A stretch of 64,000 nt of DNA from Glaciimonas sp. (GCA_012927585.1 JABBOY010000010.1:1-64000), one strand, 5' to 3'; positions 8,560-18,489 are shown, counted from the stretch's first letter. Translations and numbers: made by a program. The notes: generated from the letters alone by a model not told the origin.

Positions 8560-10662
8560 ATGAATCGACTGAAAATTTCCACCCGGCTCAAGCTGCTCAT
8601 TGGTGTTCTTGCCGCTTTGCTGGTGCTCATTGGCAGCATCGGCCTGTATGGCATGACCAAAGATGGTGAGGAGTTATACACGTCGTACAACGAGAATCTG
8701 CTGGGCACCGCGAAAACAGCCGACATCAAATACATGATGCTGCGCAACCGCCTGGGCATTGCCAACGCCCTGATGGAGCAAACGCCCGAGAGAACCAAGA
8801 TTACCAACGACGAGGTCGAAATCAACATCGCCAAAACTGCCAAGTTATGGGAAGGTTACATGGTCAGCCCCATGAGTCTGGAAGAAGCCCAACTGGCCAA
8901 GACCTATGCCGACAAGCGCGCGCAGTTTGTGCAAGAAGGCATCGAGCCCGCACTGGCCGCGCTGCGCGTCAACAACTACCCTGAAACAAAGCGAATCATG
9001 CTGGAAAAAATTCGCCCCGGTTTCGATGCCGCGCGTGCAGCGGCCGATATCCTGCTCAAGTACCAGCTTAACGAAGCCAAGACGAGCTTTGAAGCCAGCA
9101 ACGCCCGCTTTCAGACCATCCGAGCCGTATCAGTAACCTCGATTGTGCTGGGCTTGCTATTCGCGGTGTTGTTTGGCGGCTTGCTGATGCGCGGCATTAC
9201 CGTTCAACTGCGGCGCGCTGCGGAAGTGGCTAATGCGGTCGCGCATGGCGATTTAAGCCAGACCATTCCAGATCGGGGCAGCGATGAAATAGCGGTACTA
9301 ATGCGCGCTTTGGCCGAGATGCAAGCTCGCCTTGCCGATGTGGTGGGTAACGTGCGCCAAGGCTCTGAAGGCGTCGCTACCGCCAGCGCCGAAATCGCCC
9401 AAGGCAACAACGATTTGAGTGCCCGCACCGAAGCCCAAGCCAGCACGCTGGAGCAAACCGCGGCCTCCATGGAAGAACTCAGCGCCACCGTCAAACAAAA
9501 CGCCGACAACGCCCGCCAGGCTAACCAACTGTCCATTAACGCCAGCACCGTGGCCGTCAAGGGCGGCGCGGTGGTAGCGCAAGTGGTGGACACCATGCGG
9601 GACATTAACGATGCCTCGCGCAAGATCAGCGACATCATCAGCGTGATCGACGGCATTGCCTTTCAGACCAACATCCTGGCTTTGAACGCTGCCGTAGAAG
9701 CGGCCCGCGCCGGTGAGCAGGGTCGTGGCTTTGCCGTGGTGGCCAGCGAAGTGCGGTCATTGGCCGGGCGCAGTGCCGAAGCCGCCAAAGAAATCAAAAC
9801 CCTGATCAACGCCAGCGTGGAACGAGTGGAACAAGGCACTGCGCTGGTGGATCAGGCCGGCACTACCATGACTGAGGTGGTCGGCAGTATCCGCCGCGTG
9901 ACCGACATCATGGGTGAGATCAGCGCTGCCAGCAACGAACAAAGTCTGGGGGTGTCGCAGGTGGTTGAAGCCGTTAACCAGATGGATCAGGTCACGCAGC
10001 AAAATGCCGCACTGGTTGAAGAAATGGCCGCCGCTGCAAGCGGCCTGAAATCACAGGCACAGGAGTTGGTACAAGTAGTGGATCTGTTCAAGCTGGGCGG
10101 CAATAGCGGCCCTGGCATGGCAAGCCCGCTAGTAGTACGCGCGCCCCGGCCTGCTGTAGTGGCATACAAAAGTTCGGATCGGCAAGCGCCGCAGGTAACC
10201 GCTGCAAGAGGCGGTGATCTTGGCATCAACCTGGACAACGCTATTCAGGCGCATGCCGAGTGGCGCACAAAACTGAGGGCTGCTGCCATGCATAATCAAG
10301 AGGTCGATGCCGAGACTATCGGCCGAGACGACTGTTGCGAATTGGGTAAGTGGTTGCATGGTGCGGGTAACGCGAAATTTGGCGGTAAGTCTACATTCGT
10401 TGCGCTCATTAATGGACACCAGGAATTCCACAATGAAGCCGGCAAGGTGGCGCGCGTTATCAACCAGGGAACCGGTGCGAAGGCGGAACAAATGTTGGAC
10501 AGCGGCACCCCATTTGCGAATATCTCCAATGAGATTGACCGACTGATTGTGCAGTTCAGGAGTGAAATCAAGCGCTCTGTTAAACCTGCTGCACGCCAAT
10601 CGACCCCCAAAATATTGAACAAAGCCGTAGCAGACGGCGATGCCGACTGGGAAGCCTTTTAA
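8560..10662 (+). CDS. Methyl-accepting chemotaxis protein with C-terminal CZB zinc-binding domain
   Basis: A 700-residue transmembrane chemoreceptor. Segments: TM1 ([20 protein letters not shown], about residues 11-30), a periplasmic four-helix-bundle type sensor, TM2 ([17 protein letters not shown], about 195-211), HAMP, and the signalling hairpin with the conserved tip [20 protein letters not shown]. After a linker, the C-terminal part carries a CZB domain: an early His (AHAEWR), [10 protein letters not shown] and a later [13 protein letters not shown] domains bind zinc and sense zinc or oxidants such as hypochlorite. Many MCPs lack this add-on. The signal sensed by the periplasmic part cannot be told from sequence. 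Confidence 0.93.
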   Translation: MNRLKISTRLKLLIGVLAALLVLIGSIGLYGMTKDGEELYTSYNENLLGTAKTADIKYMMLRNRLGIANALMEQTPERTKITNDEVEINIAKTAKLWEGYMVSPMSLEEAQLAKTYADKRAQFVQEGIEPALAALRVNNYPETKRIMLEKIRPGFDAARAAADILLKYQLNEAKTSFEASNARFQTIRAVSVTSIVLGLLFAVLFGGLLMRGITVQLRRAAEVANAVAHGDLSQTIPDRGSDEIAVLMRALAEMQARLADVVGNVRQGSEGVATASAEIAQGNNDLSARTEAQASTLEQTAASMEELSATVKQNADNARQANQLSINASTVAVKGGAVVAQVVDTMRDINDASRKISDIISVIDGIAFQTNILALNAAVEAARAGEQGRGFAVVASEVRSLAGRSAEAAKEIKTLINASVERVEQGTALVDQAGTTMTEVVGSIRRVTDIMGEISAASNEQSLGVSQVVEAVNQMDQVTQQNAALVEEMAAAASGLKSQAQELVQVVDLFKLGGNSGPGMASPLVVRAPRPAVVAYKSSDRQAPQVTAARGGDLGINLDNAIQAHAEWRTKLRAAAMHNQEVDAETIGRDDCCELGKWLHGAGNAKFGGKSTFVALINGHQEFHNEAGKVARVINQGTGAKAEQMLDSGTPFANISNEIDRLIVQFRSEIKRSVKPAARQSTPKILNKAVADGDADWEAF

Positions 10663-10694
10663 GAAACTATGTAATCCGGCAGCCCGGACCATGG

Positions 10695-10741
10695 GGCCTT
10701 GCGTTCAACCCGCTCAACCATTGCTCGCGTTGTGCAAGGCC
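10695..10741. terminator. Inverted repeat between convergent genes
   Basis: GGCCTTGC (10695-10702) pairs with GCAAGGCC (10734-10741), a perfect 8 bp stem with a 31 bp loop, between the chemoreceptor and a convergent gene. There is no T-run, so a terminator role is uncertain. Confidence 0.3.
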
Positions 10742-10806
10742 TGATCCTACGTGAATTGCCACATATCAACCGTGGCTGCAACAAGCATTTCCCGAGGTTC
10801 TTGCAG

Positions 10807-11571
10807 TCATCCCGGGGCCCCGTCAACAAATATTTTCAGCTCGCCAGGAGCAAACTGGGTCCAGCTCTCATTGGCCGTCAGCGGCTCGGTGACGATAATG
10901 GCGACGCAGTCTTGCGGGGTGGTGACTTGCGAAAAATCGACGCTGACATCCTCGTCCGACAGCTTTGCCGTGGCAAAAGGATAGCGCCGCACAATGTAGT
11001 GCAGTTTGGTCGAGCAGTGTACGAACAGCGCAGCGCCGTCCGACAGCATCATGTTGAAAGTGCCGTGGCGGGCGATCTCGTTGCATAATTCCTGCAGTGC
11101 GATTTTCAGTTGCGCATTGGCCGGGCGATGTGCGCCGAAGCGGTGCCGTAATTGCTGCAAAATATAGCAAAACGCATACTCGCTATCGGTGCTGCCGACC
11201 GGATGGTAAGCGCCCGTCAGCGCTGGAGTGAAATCCTTCAGGTCGCCGTTGTGCGCAAACACCCAGTAATGTCCCCACAATTCGCGCACGAAAGGATGGC
11301 AATTTTCCAGCGCCACCGCGCCATGAGTGGCCTTGCGAATATGTGCAACGACACTCTTGGACTTGATCGGGTAGCATTTGATCAGTTCGGCAATCGGAGA
11401 CTCCACGGCGGCCAGGTGGTCGACAAAATGGCGCACCCCGTTGCCCTCGAAAAAAGCAATGCCCCAACCGTCTTTGTGTTCATCGGTACGGCCGCCGCGC
11501 GTGGCGAAACCGGTGAAGCTGAAAACGATGTCGGTGGGAACGTTGCAATTCATCCCGAGGAGTTGGCACAT
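10807..11571 (-). CDS. Class II glutamine amidotransferase, YafJ family
   Basis: A 254-residue protein beginning MCQLLGMN, with Cys2 as the N-terminal nucleophile after Met removal. Further class II amidotransferase landmarks are GWGIAFFEG, HIRKATHG (the Arg/His glutamine-binding motif) and FAHNGDLKDF (the Asn-Gly oxyanion pair). There is no attached synthetase domain, as in E. coli YafJ and related putative amidotransferases of unknown acceptor. It is a single gene facing the chemoreceptor. Glutaminase-type chemistry is well supported; the physiological substrate is unknown. Confidence 0.85.
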   Translation of the reverse strand: MCQLLGMNCNVPTDIVFSFTGFATRGGRTDEHKDGWGIAFFEGNGVRHFVDHLAAVESPIAELIKCYPIKSKSVVAHIRKATHGAVALENCHPFVRELWGHYWVFAHNGDLKDFTPALTGAYHPVGSTDSEYAFCYILQQLRHRFGAHRPANAQLKIALQELCNEIARHGTFNMMLSDGAALFVHCSTKLHYIVRRYPFATAKLSDEDVSVDFSQVTTPQDCVAIIVTEPLTANESWTQFAPGELKIFVDGAPG

Positions 11572-11797
11572 GGTTTGAGGTCGAATCCAAAAAGCGCATT
11601 AAGAAGAGTGAGCGGCTACGGTAATAGCGCTGTCAGGTCGCGGTCATATACGCCCACAGTTCCGGCAACCGGTACAACCCTGAGGGATACGGCTATTGCA
11701 GCGTCATGAAATATTCTACGGGAAAAATTATCGGCCATGGGCATGACCAGGCAATTGCAGGTCAAATTCTACATCAGCCGCCGCTGAATGTGATCGC

Positions 11798-12382
11798 TCA
11801 GACCAGGCCGAACCAACCCAGAGCTGCGCCCGCAGCGAGCAACCATAACAGGTGAATTTTGGTGCGCCAGATAATCACGGTAGTCGCGATGATAACCAGC
11901 CACAACGGCCAATCTTTATCAGGATTGCTATTGGCACTGGCCAGAATCCAGCTGGTGGAAATCAATAGCCCGATGACGACGGGCGTCATGCCCTGCTTGA
12001 ATGCGCGTACAGCCGCCAGTTCGCGGTTTCGGTGTCCCCATCGCGCCGCCAGATAGGTCAGGGTAGTACTGGGCAGCAAGATGCCGAACATCGTCACAAA
12101 CGCACCCAACAGACCAGTTAACATGCCCCCTGCATTGATACCCACGTTCCAGCCCATTAGCGCCACGAAAAGCACATTCGGACCCGGTGCGGCTTGCGCA
12201 ATGGCGATGGAGGTGTTGAATTGCGATTGCGTCAGCCAATGGTGCTGGCCGACCAAATAACGATGCATTTCCGATGTGGTCGAGATAGCACCTCCGACCG
12301 ACAGTAGCGACAGTAGCAGATACTGCGCGAACAACCCGAACCAGTCATCCCATTGCAGCGACAGATGCAACGCCGCGCTCAC
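11798..12382 (-). CDS. chrA: Chromate transporter ChrA-type subunit (second CHR domain)
   Basis: A 194-residue membrane protein with several hydrophobic helices. It has the CHR-domain signatures GGAISTTSEMHRYLVG near the N-terminus and AIAQAAPGPNVLFVALMGWNVG in the middle. It pairs with the gene directly upstream (12379-12954), overlapping it by 4 bp, so the two half-size proteins should be translated together and form the equivalent of one long two-domain ChrA. ChrA proteins export chromate by proton-coupled exchange, but many homologues have unproven substrates, so resistance to chromate is inference. Confidence 0.82.
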   Translation of the reverse strand: MSAALHLSLQWDDWFGLFAQYLLLSLLSVGGAISTTSEMHRYLVGQHHWLTQSQFNTSIAIAQAAPGPNVLFVALMGWNVGINAGGMLTGLLGAFVTMFGILLPSTTLTYLAARWGHRNRELAAVRAFKQGMTPVVIGLLISTSWILASANSNPDKDWPLWLVIIATTVIIWRTKIHLLWLLAAGAALGWFGLV

Positions 12383-12954
12383 CGTTTAAGCTTGCGGTAA
12401 GCCAGAATGCAGGCCACAGCGCCCAGCCCGAGAAGGATGTACACCAGTGGCCAGCGCAACAGGGCAACGGCCGCGAAACAGAGTAAGCCGAGTGCAATGC
12501 ACAGAGGCATTCCGAGGGGATTTGTTTTTAGGACGCTAAATAATCGCAGGCCGGTGGCCGCAATCAAACCGGCGGCAACCGCACCCATGCCGCGCAATGC
12601 GCCGGACACTCCCGGATGTCCGGCGTATTGCGCGTAGATCCATGCCAGTAGCAATACCAATACCAACGGAACCGCCAGCATGCCGGCCAGTGCCGCCATC
12701 GCGCCCTGCAAACCAAAGTAGCGGCCACCGATCATCAGCGAGAGATTCACCACATTCGGCCCGGGCATGATTTGCGCAACGGCCCAATCCTCAATGAATT
12801 CTTCTTTCGTCATCCACTGTTTTTTTTCAACCAATTCGCGTTGGACAACCGCCAGCACACCGCCGAAACCTTGCAACGCCAACAGAGTAAATGAAACAAA
12901 CAGGTCGGTCAGGGACTGCGGCTGCGGTCGGGTTTGTACGGTTGGGGTTTTCAT
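12379..12954 (-). CDS. chrA: Chromate transporter ChrA-type subunit (first CHR domain)
   Basis: A 191-residue partner of the downstream CHR protein. Motifs are GFGGVLAVVQRELVEKK and AVAQIMPGPNVVNLSLMIGG, followed by hydrophobic helices. The frame extends to 13017, but ATG 12954 (MKTPTVQTRPQPQ) gives the normal short cytosolic N-terminus. The 4 bp overlap with the next gene indicates translational coupling. Gene pairs of short CHR proteins are an established arrangement alternative to a fused ChrA. Upstream lies a 310 bp divergent region shared with hemN. Confidence 0.82.
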   Translation of the reverse strand: MKTPTVQTRPQPQSLTDLFVSFTLLALQGFGGVLAVVQRELVEKKQWMTKEEFIEDWAVAQIMPGPNVVNLSLMIGGRYFGLQGAMAALAGMLAVPLVLVLLLAWIYAQYAGHPGVSGALRGMGAVAAGLIAATGLRLFSVLKTNPLGMPLCIALGLLCFAAVALLRWPLVYILLGLGAVACILAYRKLKR

Positions 12955-13264
12955 GATGCAATTATCAATTCGTTTTTTGCCGGCGTCAATCGACCGCACT
13001 CCGGCTGGATTGCGCAAGCACGGGCAACTTTTTAATGCTCCGGCTTACCTTGCGAATAGCCAATCGCCATATCCTATGGCTGCCAAGCGGCCTGCGCAAA
13101 GAGTTGGCCAGAGCCTTCTCCGATGCAGGCCGGCGCCGGAATGCAGGCACCGCATGCGTATTGGCGCATAGCGCGGGTGGCGTAAAATAGGACTCCTTTG
13201 CGCCATTCCCCCGTGGCATCAGTGGCGCGCAGCCGACCATATTCCGTACCTGATAGGTAACTCC
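12955..13264. other. Divergent intergenic region between chrA and hemN
   Basis: No gene, repeat or clear operator recognised. I looked for an FNR-type TTGAT-N4-ATCAA site that might control hemN and did not find one. Promoters for both neighbours must lie here. Confidence 0.5.
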
Positions 13265-14659
13265 ATGAATTTTGCCTTGCCCGATATAGAAATTTCAGAA
13301 CAGCTGATTCGCCGTTTCGATACGCTAGGCCCGCGGTATACCTCGTATCCGACCGCGGATCGCTTCCACGCCGAATTCAATACCGCGTCTTACAATGCGC
13401 AGCTGGAACAGCGCGCTGCCAGCACCGGCAACAATCCACCGCTGTCGATTTACGTACACATACCGTTTTGCGAGTCGCTGTGTTATTTCTGCGCCTGCAA
13501 CAAGATCATTACCAAGGAGCATGGTCGGGCAGCCGAATACCTGCGCTATCTGGACAAGGAAATGGCGCTGGTGGCACAGCGTATCGGCAGCGACCGGCAG
13601 ACCGCGCAATTGCATTTCGGCGGCGGCACGCCGACTTTTTTGAGTCCTGACGAATTGCGCCAGCTAATGCAGATGCTGCGCAGCCATTTCAATTTCTTGC
13701 CGGACGCCGAACTCGGCATCGAAATCGATCCGCGCACTGTCAGCGACGACACCATGGCGCTACTGGGCGAACTGGGCTTCAATCGCACCAGCTTCGGCGT
13801 GCAGGATTTCGATCCTGCGGTGCAACAAGCGGTGAACCGGATTCAGCCGCGGGAGATGGTAGAAAAAGCCGTCAGCGCCAGCCGCAAGGCCGGCTTTGTT
13901 TCAGTCAATGCCGATCTGATTTACGGCTTGCCCAAGCAATCGCTGGACAGTTTCGACCGCACGTTGGACAGCATTATCGAATTGTCGCCGGATCGCATCG
14001 CGCTGTATAACTACGCGCATCTGCCGAGCCGCTTCAAGGCGCAGCGCCTGATTGTCGACAGCGACTTGCCCTCGGCCGAGGAACGGCTGCAGATTTTTCT
14101 GTTGTCGATGCGCCGCCTGCTGGAAGCCGGTTATGTGTATATCGGCCTGGATCACTTTGCCAAGCCGGACGATGAATTGAACCGTGCGCGCCTGAATAAA
14201 AGTTTGCATCGTAATTTTCAGGGATATACCACGCGCGCCGACTGCGACCTGATCGGCTTGGGCGTGTCCGCTATCAGCAAGGTAGGTGACTCGTATAGCC
14301 AGGCGGTGCGTACCGTAACTGCGTATTACCAGCGCATCGACAACGGCGAACTGCCGATCGATCGCGGCTACGCGCTCTCCATGGACGATGTGTTGCGGCG
14401 TCAGGTAATCATGGAATTGATGTGCAGCGGACCGGTCGATTTTGATGCCATCAATCGCGCCTATGACATTGATTTTGTCAGCTACTTTGCACCCGAACTA
14501 GGCTTGCTGGGACAGTATGAAGAAGCCGGCCTGATCACGGTGGACGCCCGCAGCATCCAGGTCAGCGCCAAGGGACGGCTGTTCGTGCGCGCGGTCGGAA
14601 TGGTATTCGATAAATACCTGATTCAAAATACCACTTCGAAATTTTCCAAGCTTATTTGA
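13265..14659 (+). CDS. hemN: Oxygen-independent coproporphyrinogen III oxidase (radical SAM)
   Basis: A 464-residue enzyme converting coproporphyrinogen III to protoporphyrinogen IX in heme synthesis without oxygen. The N-terminal tail FDTLGPRYTSYPTADRF is characteristic of true HemN rather than HemW. The radical-SAM cluster HIPFCESLCYFCACNK supplies Cys69, Cys73 and Cys76, with an extra Cys78 as in HemN. FGGGTPTFL is the next SAM-binding motif. The length is normal. It is a single gene divergent from chrA. Confidence 0.95.
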   Translation: MNFALPDIEISEQLIRRFDTLGPRYTSYPTADRFHAEFNTASYNAQLEQRAASTGNNPPLSIYVHIPFCESLCYFCACNKIITKEHGRAAEYLRYLDKEMALVAQRIGSDRQTAQLHFGGGTPTFLSPDELRQLMQMLRSHFNFLPDAELGIEIDPRTVSDDTMALLGELGFNRTSFGVQDFDPAVQQAVNRIQPREMVEKAVSASRKAGFVSVNADLIYGLPKQSLDSFDRTLDSIIELSPDRIALYNYAHLPSRFKAQRLIVDSDLPSAEERLQIFLLSMRRLLEAGYVYIGLDHFAKPDDELNRARLNKSLHRNFQGYTTRADCDLIGLGVSAISKVGDSYSQAVRTVTAYYQRIDNGELPIDRGYALSMDDVLRRQVIMELMCSGPVDFDAINRAYDIDFVSYFAPELGLLGQYEEAGLITVDARSIQVSAKGRLFVRAVGMVFDKYLIQNTTSKFSKLI

Positions 14660-14882
14660 AAATATGTTGAGTATGTTGTAAATCATTGTGTTCCACGCAT
14701 AATAAATGTGCGAATATTAAAAATACATAGGCATGTATGTTGATTCTTAGAAAGTAAAAAAGCGCTTTTTTTGTGCAACATCAGATGCTGTGCATTTAGT
14801 CTTTTAATTGTCAAAATAAACTTATATTTTAGTGACCCGATTACTATAATGCGACGACCATCCCATACGATAGGAGGTCGGC
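14660..14882. other. AT-rich intergenic region
   Basis: A markedly AT-rich 223 bp between hemN and a small lipoprotein gene. A strong ribosome-binding site AGGAGG (about 14872-14877) sits 5-6 bp before the start at 14883. No other element was recognised. Confidence 0.5.
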
Positions 14883-15200
14883 ATGTCTTTTACGCATTCT
14901 GTTCTTGTCTCCGCTTTTCTAGCAACGTTGTTGATCGCTTGTAAAAAGGCAGAAACCCCGCCTGCCCCAACCCTCAGTGGTGCCAGCGGATCGATTGCGG
15001 CCCCTGAAAGTGCGATGCCGCCGCCGGATGCAAAAATACCGGCAGCCTCACCAGTGGTCGCAACTGGCAGCGGCAATGCCAGCAGCTCGACGCAAGCCGA
15101 TCCAAAGGAACTCACCAAGGAGCAGGAGGCAACGTCGATGCCGTTATCTGGCCAGGCGAATAACCACTCCACGCCAGCCGCTACCGAAGAAAAAAAGTAA
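14883..15200 (+). CDS. Small Pro/Ala-rich lipoprotein, unknown function
   Basis: A 105-residue protein with signal SVLVSAFLATLLIAC; Cys20 is the probable lipidated residue, followed by KKAE. The rest is low complexity, rich in Ala, Pro, Ser and Thr, with no recognisable fold, ending TPAATEEKK. The strong AGGAGG ribosome-binding site supports real expression. I do not recognise the family. It could be a surface or periplasmic tether. It stands alone, with an AT-rich promoter region upstream and about 200 bp of featureless DNA downstream. Confidence 0.6.
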   Translation: MSFTHSVLVSAFLATLLIACKKAETPPAPTLSGASGSIAAPESAMPPPDAKIPAASPVVATGSGNASSSTQADPKELTKEQEATSMPLSGQANNHSTPAATEEKK

Positions 15201-15409
15201 ATTCGGTGTTCTTGGCCGGTAAACCATCCAACGGTTTGAGGACAAACAGGTTTTGTGTTGCCCTATGACTTCAAGCTATTCCAGGATTATTTGTAACTAT
15301 TTAGCCCGCAGTACGGAATGGTTTGCGGCCCTCCTCCCAGGCATAGGTATCTATAGCACCAACCCTGTTCATACGGTATTAGCCTGAAATATTGGCAACT
15401 CCATCCGTT

Positions 15410-16378
15410 TTAAAGATCAGAGCAGATGCGCCGTTTCGCCGCGTCGTACTCGTCTTTCAAGCGCATCACCATTGCGGCCACCGTGGGCACATCGGTCATC
15501 AGGCCGACACCTTGCCCGGCTCCCCATATATCGCGCCAGGCCTTGGCCTTACTACCTTCGCCGGAGCCGAAATTCATCGTCGTTTTGTCTGCTTGCGGCA
15601 GGTTTTCCGGGTCCAGCCCTGCCTGGACGATGGATTTTTTCAGGTAATTGCCATGCACCCCGGTAAATAAATTGGTGTAGACGATGTCGGCCGCGGCTGA
15701 CTCCACGATTGCTGCGCGATATTCGTCGCTGACATTCGATTCCTTGGTGGCCAGCCAGCGCGAGCCGATATATGCCAGGTCGGCACCCATCGCCTGCGCA
15801 GCGAGGATCGCATCGCCGGTGGCGATAGAGCCCGACAGCGCAACCGGGCCTTGGAAAAATTTGCGAATTTCGCCCACCAGCGCGAACGGCGACAAAGCAC
15901 CAGCATGGCCGCCGGCCCCGGCCGCCACCAGAATCAAGCCATCGACTCCGGCTTCCAGCGCTTTTTGCGCGTGACGGATCGAAATCACGTCGTGCAACAC
16001 GATGCCGCCATAGCTGTGGATCGCATCCAGCATTTCCTTCGGCGGCGCGCGCAAAGATGAAATGATGATCGGAATCCGGTGCTTGACGCAGACTTCGACG
16101 TCGTGCGCCAACCGGTCATTGGACTGGTGGACAATCTGGTTAACTGCAATTGGCCCCACTTTGATGTCAGGATTGGCCGCCTGGTAGGTCGCCAGTTCCG
16201 CCTGAATCTGACTCAGCCAGGTGTCGAGCAACTCCGCCGGGCGCGCATTGAGCGCCGGGAAAGCGCCGACGATGCCGGCTTTGCATTGGGCAATCACCAG
16301 GGCCGGGCCGCTGGCAATGAATAGCGGAGAACCGATAACCGGAAGACGTAGATTCTGTAGTACCGCAGGCAATGCCAT
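15410..16378 (-). CDS. Nitronate monooxygenase / 2-nitropropane dioxygenase family flavoprotein
   Basis: A 322-residue FMN barrel enzyme. Visible signatures are the N-terminal LRLPVIGSPLFIASGP, VAAGAGGHAGALSPFALV (FMN phosphate loop region), and GDAILAAQAMGADLAYIGSRWLAT. The family oxidises alkyl nitronates, although many bacterial members have other or unknown substrates. It starts at ATG 16378 and is divergent from a crotonase gene 119 bp away. It is the first of two such enzymes in this window (the other is at 20016-21077), and the two differ clearly in sequence. Confidence 0.85.
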   Translation of the reverse strand: MALPAVLQNLRLPVIGSPLFIASGPALVIAQCKAGIVGAFPALNARPAELLDTWLSQIQAELATYQAANPDIKVGPIAVNQIVHQSNDRLAHDVEVCVKHRIPIIISSLRAPPKEMLDAIHSYGGIVLHDVISIRHAQKALEAGVDGLILVAAGAGGHAGALSPFALVGEIRKFFQGPVALSGSIATGDAILAAQAMGADLAYIGSRWLATKESNVSDEYRAAIVESAAADIVYTNLFTGVHGNYLKKSIVQAGLDPENLPQADKTTMNFGSGEGSKAKAWRDIWGAGQGVGLMTDVPTVAAMVMRLKDEYDAAKRRICSDL

Positions 16379-16497
16379 AGTGACCTCACGAAAGTTTCAA
16401 ATGAAAAATCGATTATAGGGTGAAAAAAGTACGAGCGTGCTAGATTGTCCGCTCTAGCAAATTGGAACACAATCGATCGCTATTTCAAGGAGATGCC

Positions 16498-17367
16498 ATG
16501 CCAAACCAATGTTTCACTTTCACTATCGCCGATCAGGTCGCCCATCTGGTGCTCAATCGCCCGCAATCCATGAATACCATGCAGCCGGTATTTTGGCGCG
16601 AATTGACTGCGATCCTGACCAGTTTGCAGCGCGACGCGCCGGCTCGGGCGCTGGTAATTTCTTCCACCGGCAAACATTTTAGCGCCGGGATGGCGCTCGA
16701 TGTGTTCGCCAATGCCGGCGCTTCCGGCTTCACGCTGGATGAAAAGAGCGCTGCCGGACGCGCCACTATCGCCCACACGGTAGCGGAGATGCAACAGGTA
16801 TTTACCCAGTTGGAACAGTTGCGCATGCCGGTCATCGCCGCCATCCAGGGCGGCTGCATCGGCGGCGCGGTGGATCTGGCTTGCGCTTGCGATATCCGCC
16901 TGACGACGGCCGACGCTTTCTTTTGCATCCAGGAAATCAATATCGGCATGACGGCTGACATGGGCACTTTGCAACGCTTGCCGAAGTTGATTCCAGAAGG
17001 CGTGGTACACGAACTGGCCTACACCGGGCGTCGCCTGCCGGCCCAGCGCGCACTGGCGCTGGGATTGTCGAATGCGGTATTCGAGTCGCAGCCGGAACTG
17101 ATCGAAGAAGCGCTCGCAATGGCGCGCGAAATCGCCCAAAAACCGCCCGTCGCCATCTGGGGCAGTAAGCAAGCGATCCACTACGCGCGCGACCATGCAA
17201 CCCACGATGCACTGCAACAGATGGCTTGCTTGCAAGCCGGCATCTGGCAGGGCAGCAATTTGCTGGAAGCCTTCCTCGCCAAGCAGCAGAATCGCGCCAG
17301 CCGGTACGACGATCTGCCGCCGCTGCAATCGTTTGCCGACGCTGATTACCCGCTTGGAAATGGGTAA
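16498..17367 (+). CDS. Crotonase-family enzyme, probably delta(3,5)-delta(2,4)-dienoyl-CoA isomerase
   Basis: A 289-residue enoyl-CoA hydratase/isomerase fold. ATG 16498 is preceded by AAGGAG at 6 bp. The oxyanion-hole segments are KHFSAGMALDVF and IQGGCIGGAVDLACACD. The stretch QEINIGMTADMGTLQRLPK resembles the active-site segment of dienoyl-CoA isomerases (acidic residue, then AD-GTLQRLP) more than plain hydratases, so isomerase activity on polyunsaturated fatty acyl-CoA is the better guess. It is a monocistronic gene divergent from the nitronate monooxygenase. The crotonase fold is certain; the reaction is inferred. Confidence 0.78.
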   Translation: MPNQCFTFTIADQVAHLVLNRPQSMNTMQPVFWRELTAILTSLQRDAPARALVISSTGKHFSAGMALDVFANAGASGFTLDEKSAAGRATIAHTVAEMQQVFTQLEQLRMPVIAAIQGGCIGGAVDLACACDIRLTTADAFFCIQEINIGMTADMGTLQRLPKLIPEGVVHELAYTGRRLPAQRALALGLSNAVFESQPELIEEALAMAREIAQKPPVAIWGSKQAIHYARDHATHDALQQMACLQAGIWQGSNLLEAFLAKQQNRASRYDDLPPLQSFADADYPLGNG

Positions 17368-17556
17368 AGAATCAGTGACGTTGGGCACAAGCCGGGAGGG
17401 TATGCAGCAAGACCGTAATCGCGGGTACAGTGAGGATGCGGCCTAAAGGTAGCGACAGGCTACTTGTCTATAATCGGAAACGATCAGGCTCAAAAAATAC
17501 AATTTATCCGGCTGCGGAAATCGTCATTGTTGTCAGAAGTAAAGGCGCGATTACGG

Positions 17557-18489
17557 TCAGTCTCGATTGACCAGCAGGTCGCCTTCAATCACCGCAGCGC
17601 CGACTTTCACCAGCTGCGCAATCGCCCATTGCGTAAGCACCGGCAGCGGTTGTTGCAGGAAGCGCCGGTTAGCCTCAAGCAATATGCGCATCTGCGACAG
17701 TAGTTGCGGCAGCTCGGCTAGTGCAATGCGCTGCCGATCCAGCAGCAGGAATTTGAGTAGCACCTTGACCGCATTCTGCGCGTTGCGCACCGGATCGGCG
17801 GACAAATAGTCTATGCGGGAAAATGCGACATCAAGTGCCTGTTGCACGCCATTAAAAGGCGCGCCGTGGCCCGGAATAACCAGGCGGGCGTCAAGTGTGG
17901 CGATTAGTTCCAGCGTGGCACGCACTTCGGCAAAGCCGGATTCACCTACCAGTTCAGGGAAAACTACGCCGAAGCCGTTTTGCCATAGCGCGTCGGCAGA
18001 AATCAGAATCCGTTCCTCAGGACAAAACAGGATCAGCGAATGCGGGTCATGACCAGGCGCACCCAGCACTTGCCACTCCATGTCGCCCAGCGTCAGCGTG
18101 GCGCCGGCCTCGATGGTGTCGTCAAAACTGAAACGCGCACATTGCTGGCCGGTGGCGTTGAAACTCAGCGCATCCTCATCCCAGACCCTGACTTTTTGCG
18201 CTTCGGAGGCGGGAATCGTAGTGCGGCAGTCGTATGCTTGCTGCAGCACGGCATTGCCGCCGCAATGGTCGGAATGCAGATGGGTGTTGATCAATCGTTC
18301 CAGCGGCCGTCCCTGCAGCGCGTATTGCACCAGCGCCAGGGTTTGCGCCGCGTGCGTGTGGTAGCCGCTGTCGATTAGGGCGGTCTGGCTGCGTCCGCCA
18401 AACAGGATATTGTTGGAAGACAGCCAGCCGCGTTCCAGAACCTGCATGGTGGCCGGCAGGTGCGCCGGCGGATTGGTTGGCTGCGTCAT
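17557..18489 (-). CDS. MBL-fold metallohydrolase
   Basis: A 310-residue metallo-beta-lactamase-fold hydrolase. The zinc-binding HxHxDH motif is visible as NTHLHSDHCGG near residue 80, followed by GAPGHDPHSLILF (second-site His), ISADALWQNGFG (bridging Asp) and VIPGHGAPF (last His). Such proteins include glyoxalase II-like, thioesterase-like and other hydrolases; nothing in the sequence decides among them. It stands alone, with 210 bp of unassigned DNA before the next gene. Confidence 0.8.
   Translation of the reverse strand: MTQPTNPPAHLPATMQVLERGWLSSNNILFGGRSQTALIDSGYHTHAAQTLALVQYALQGRPLERLINTHLHSDHCGGNAVLQQAYDCRTTIPASEAQKVRVWDEDALSFNATGQQCARFSFDDTIEAGATLTLGDMEWQVLGAPGHDPHSLILFCPEERILISADALWQNGFGVVFPELVGESGFAEVRATLELIATLDARLVIPGHGAPFNGVQQALDVAFSRIDYLSADPVRNAQNAVKVLLKFLLLDRQRIALAELPQLLSQMRILLEANRRFLQQPLPVLTQWAIAQLVKVGAAVIEGDLLVNRD

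Noticed and set aside
11572-11600. tRNA T-loop-like GGTCGAATCC
   Set aside because: No acceptor, anticodon or D stem can be built around it.
13200-13264. FNR box upstream of hemN
   Set aside because: No TTGAT-N4-ATCAA or close variant seen.
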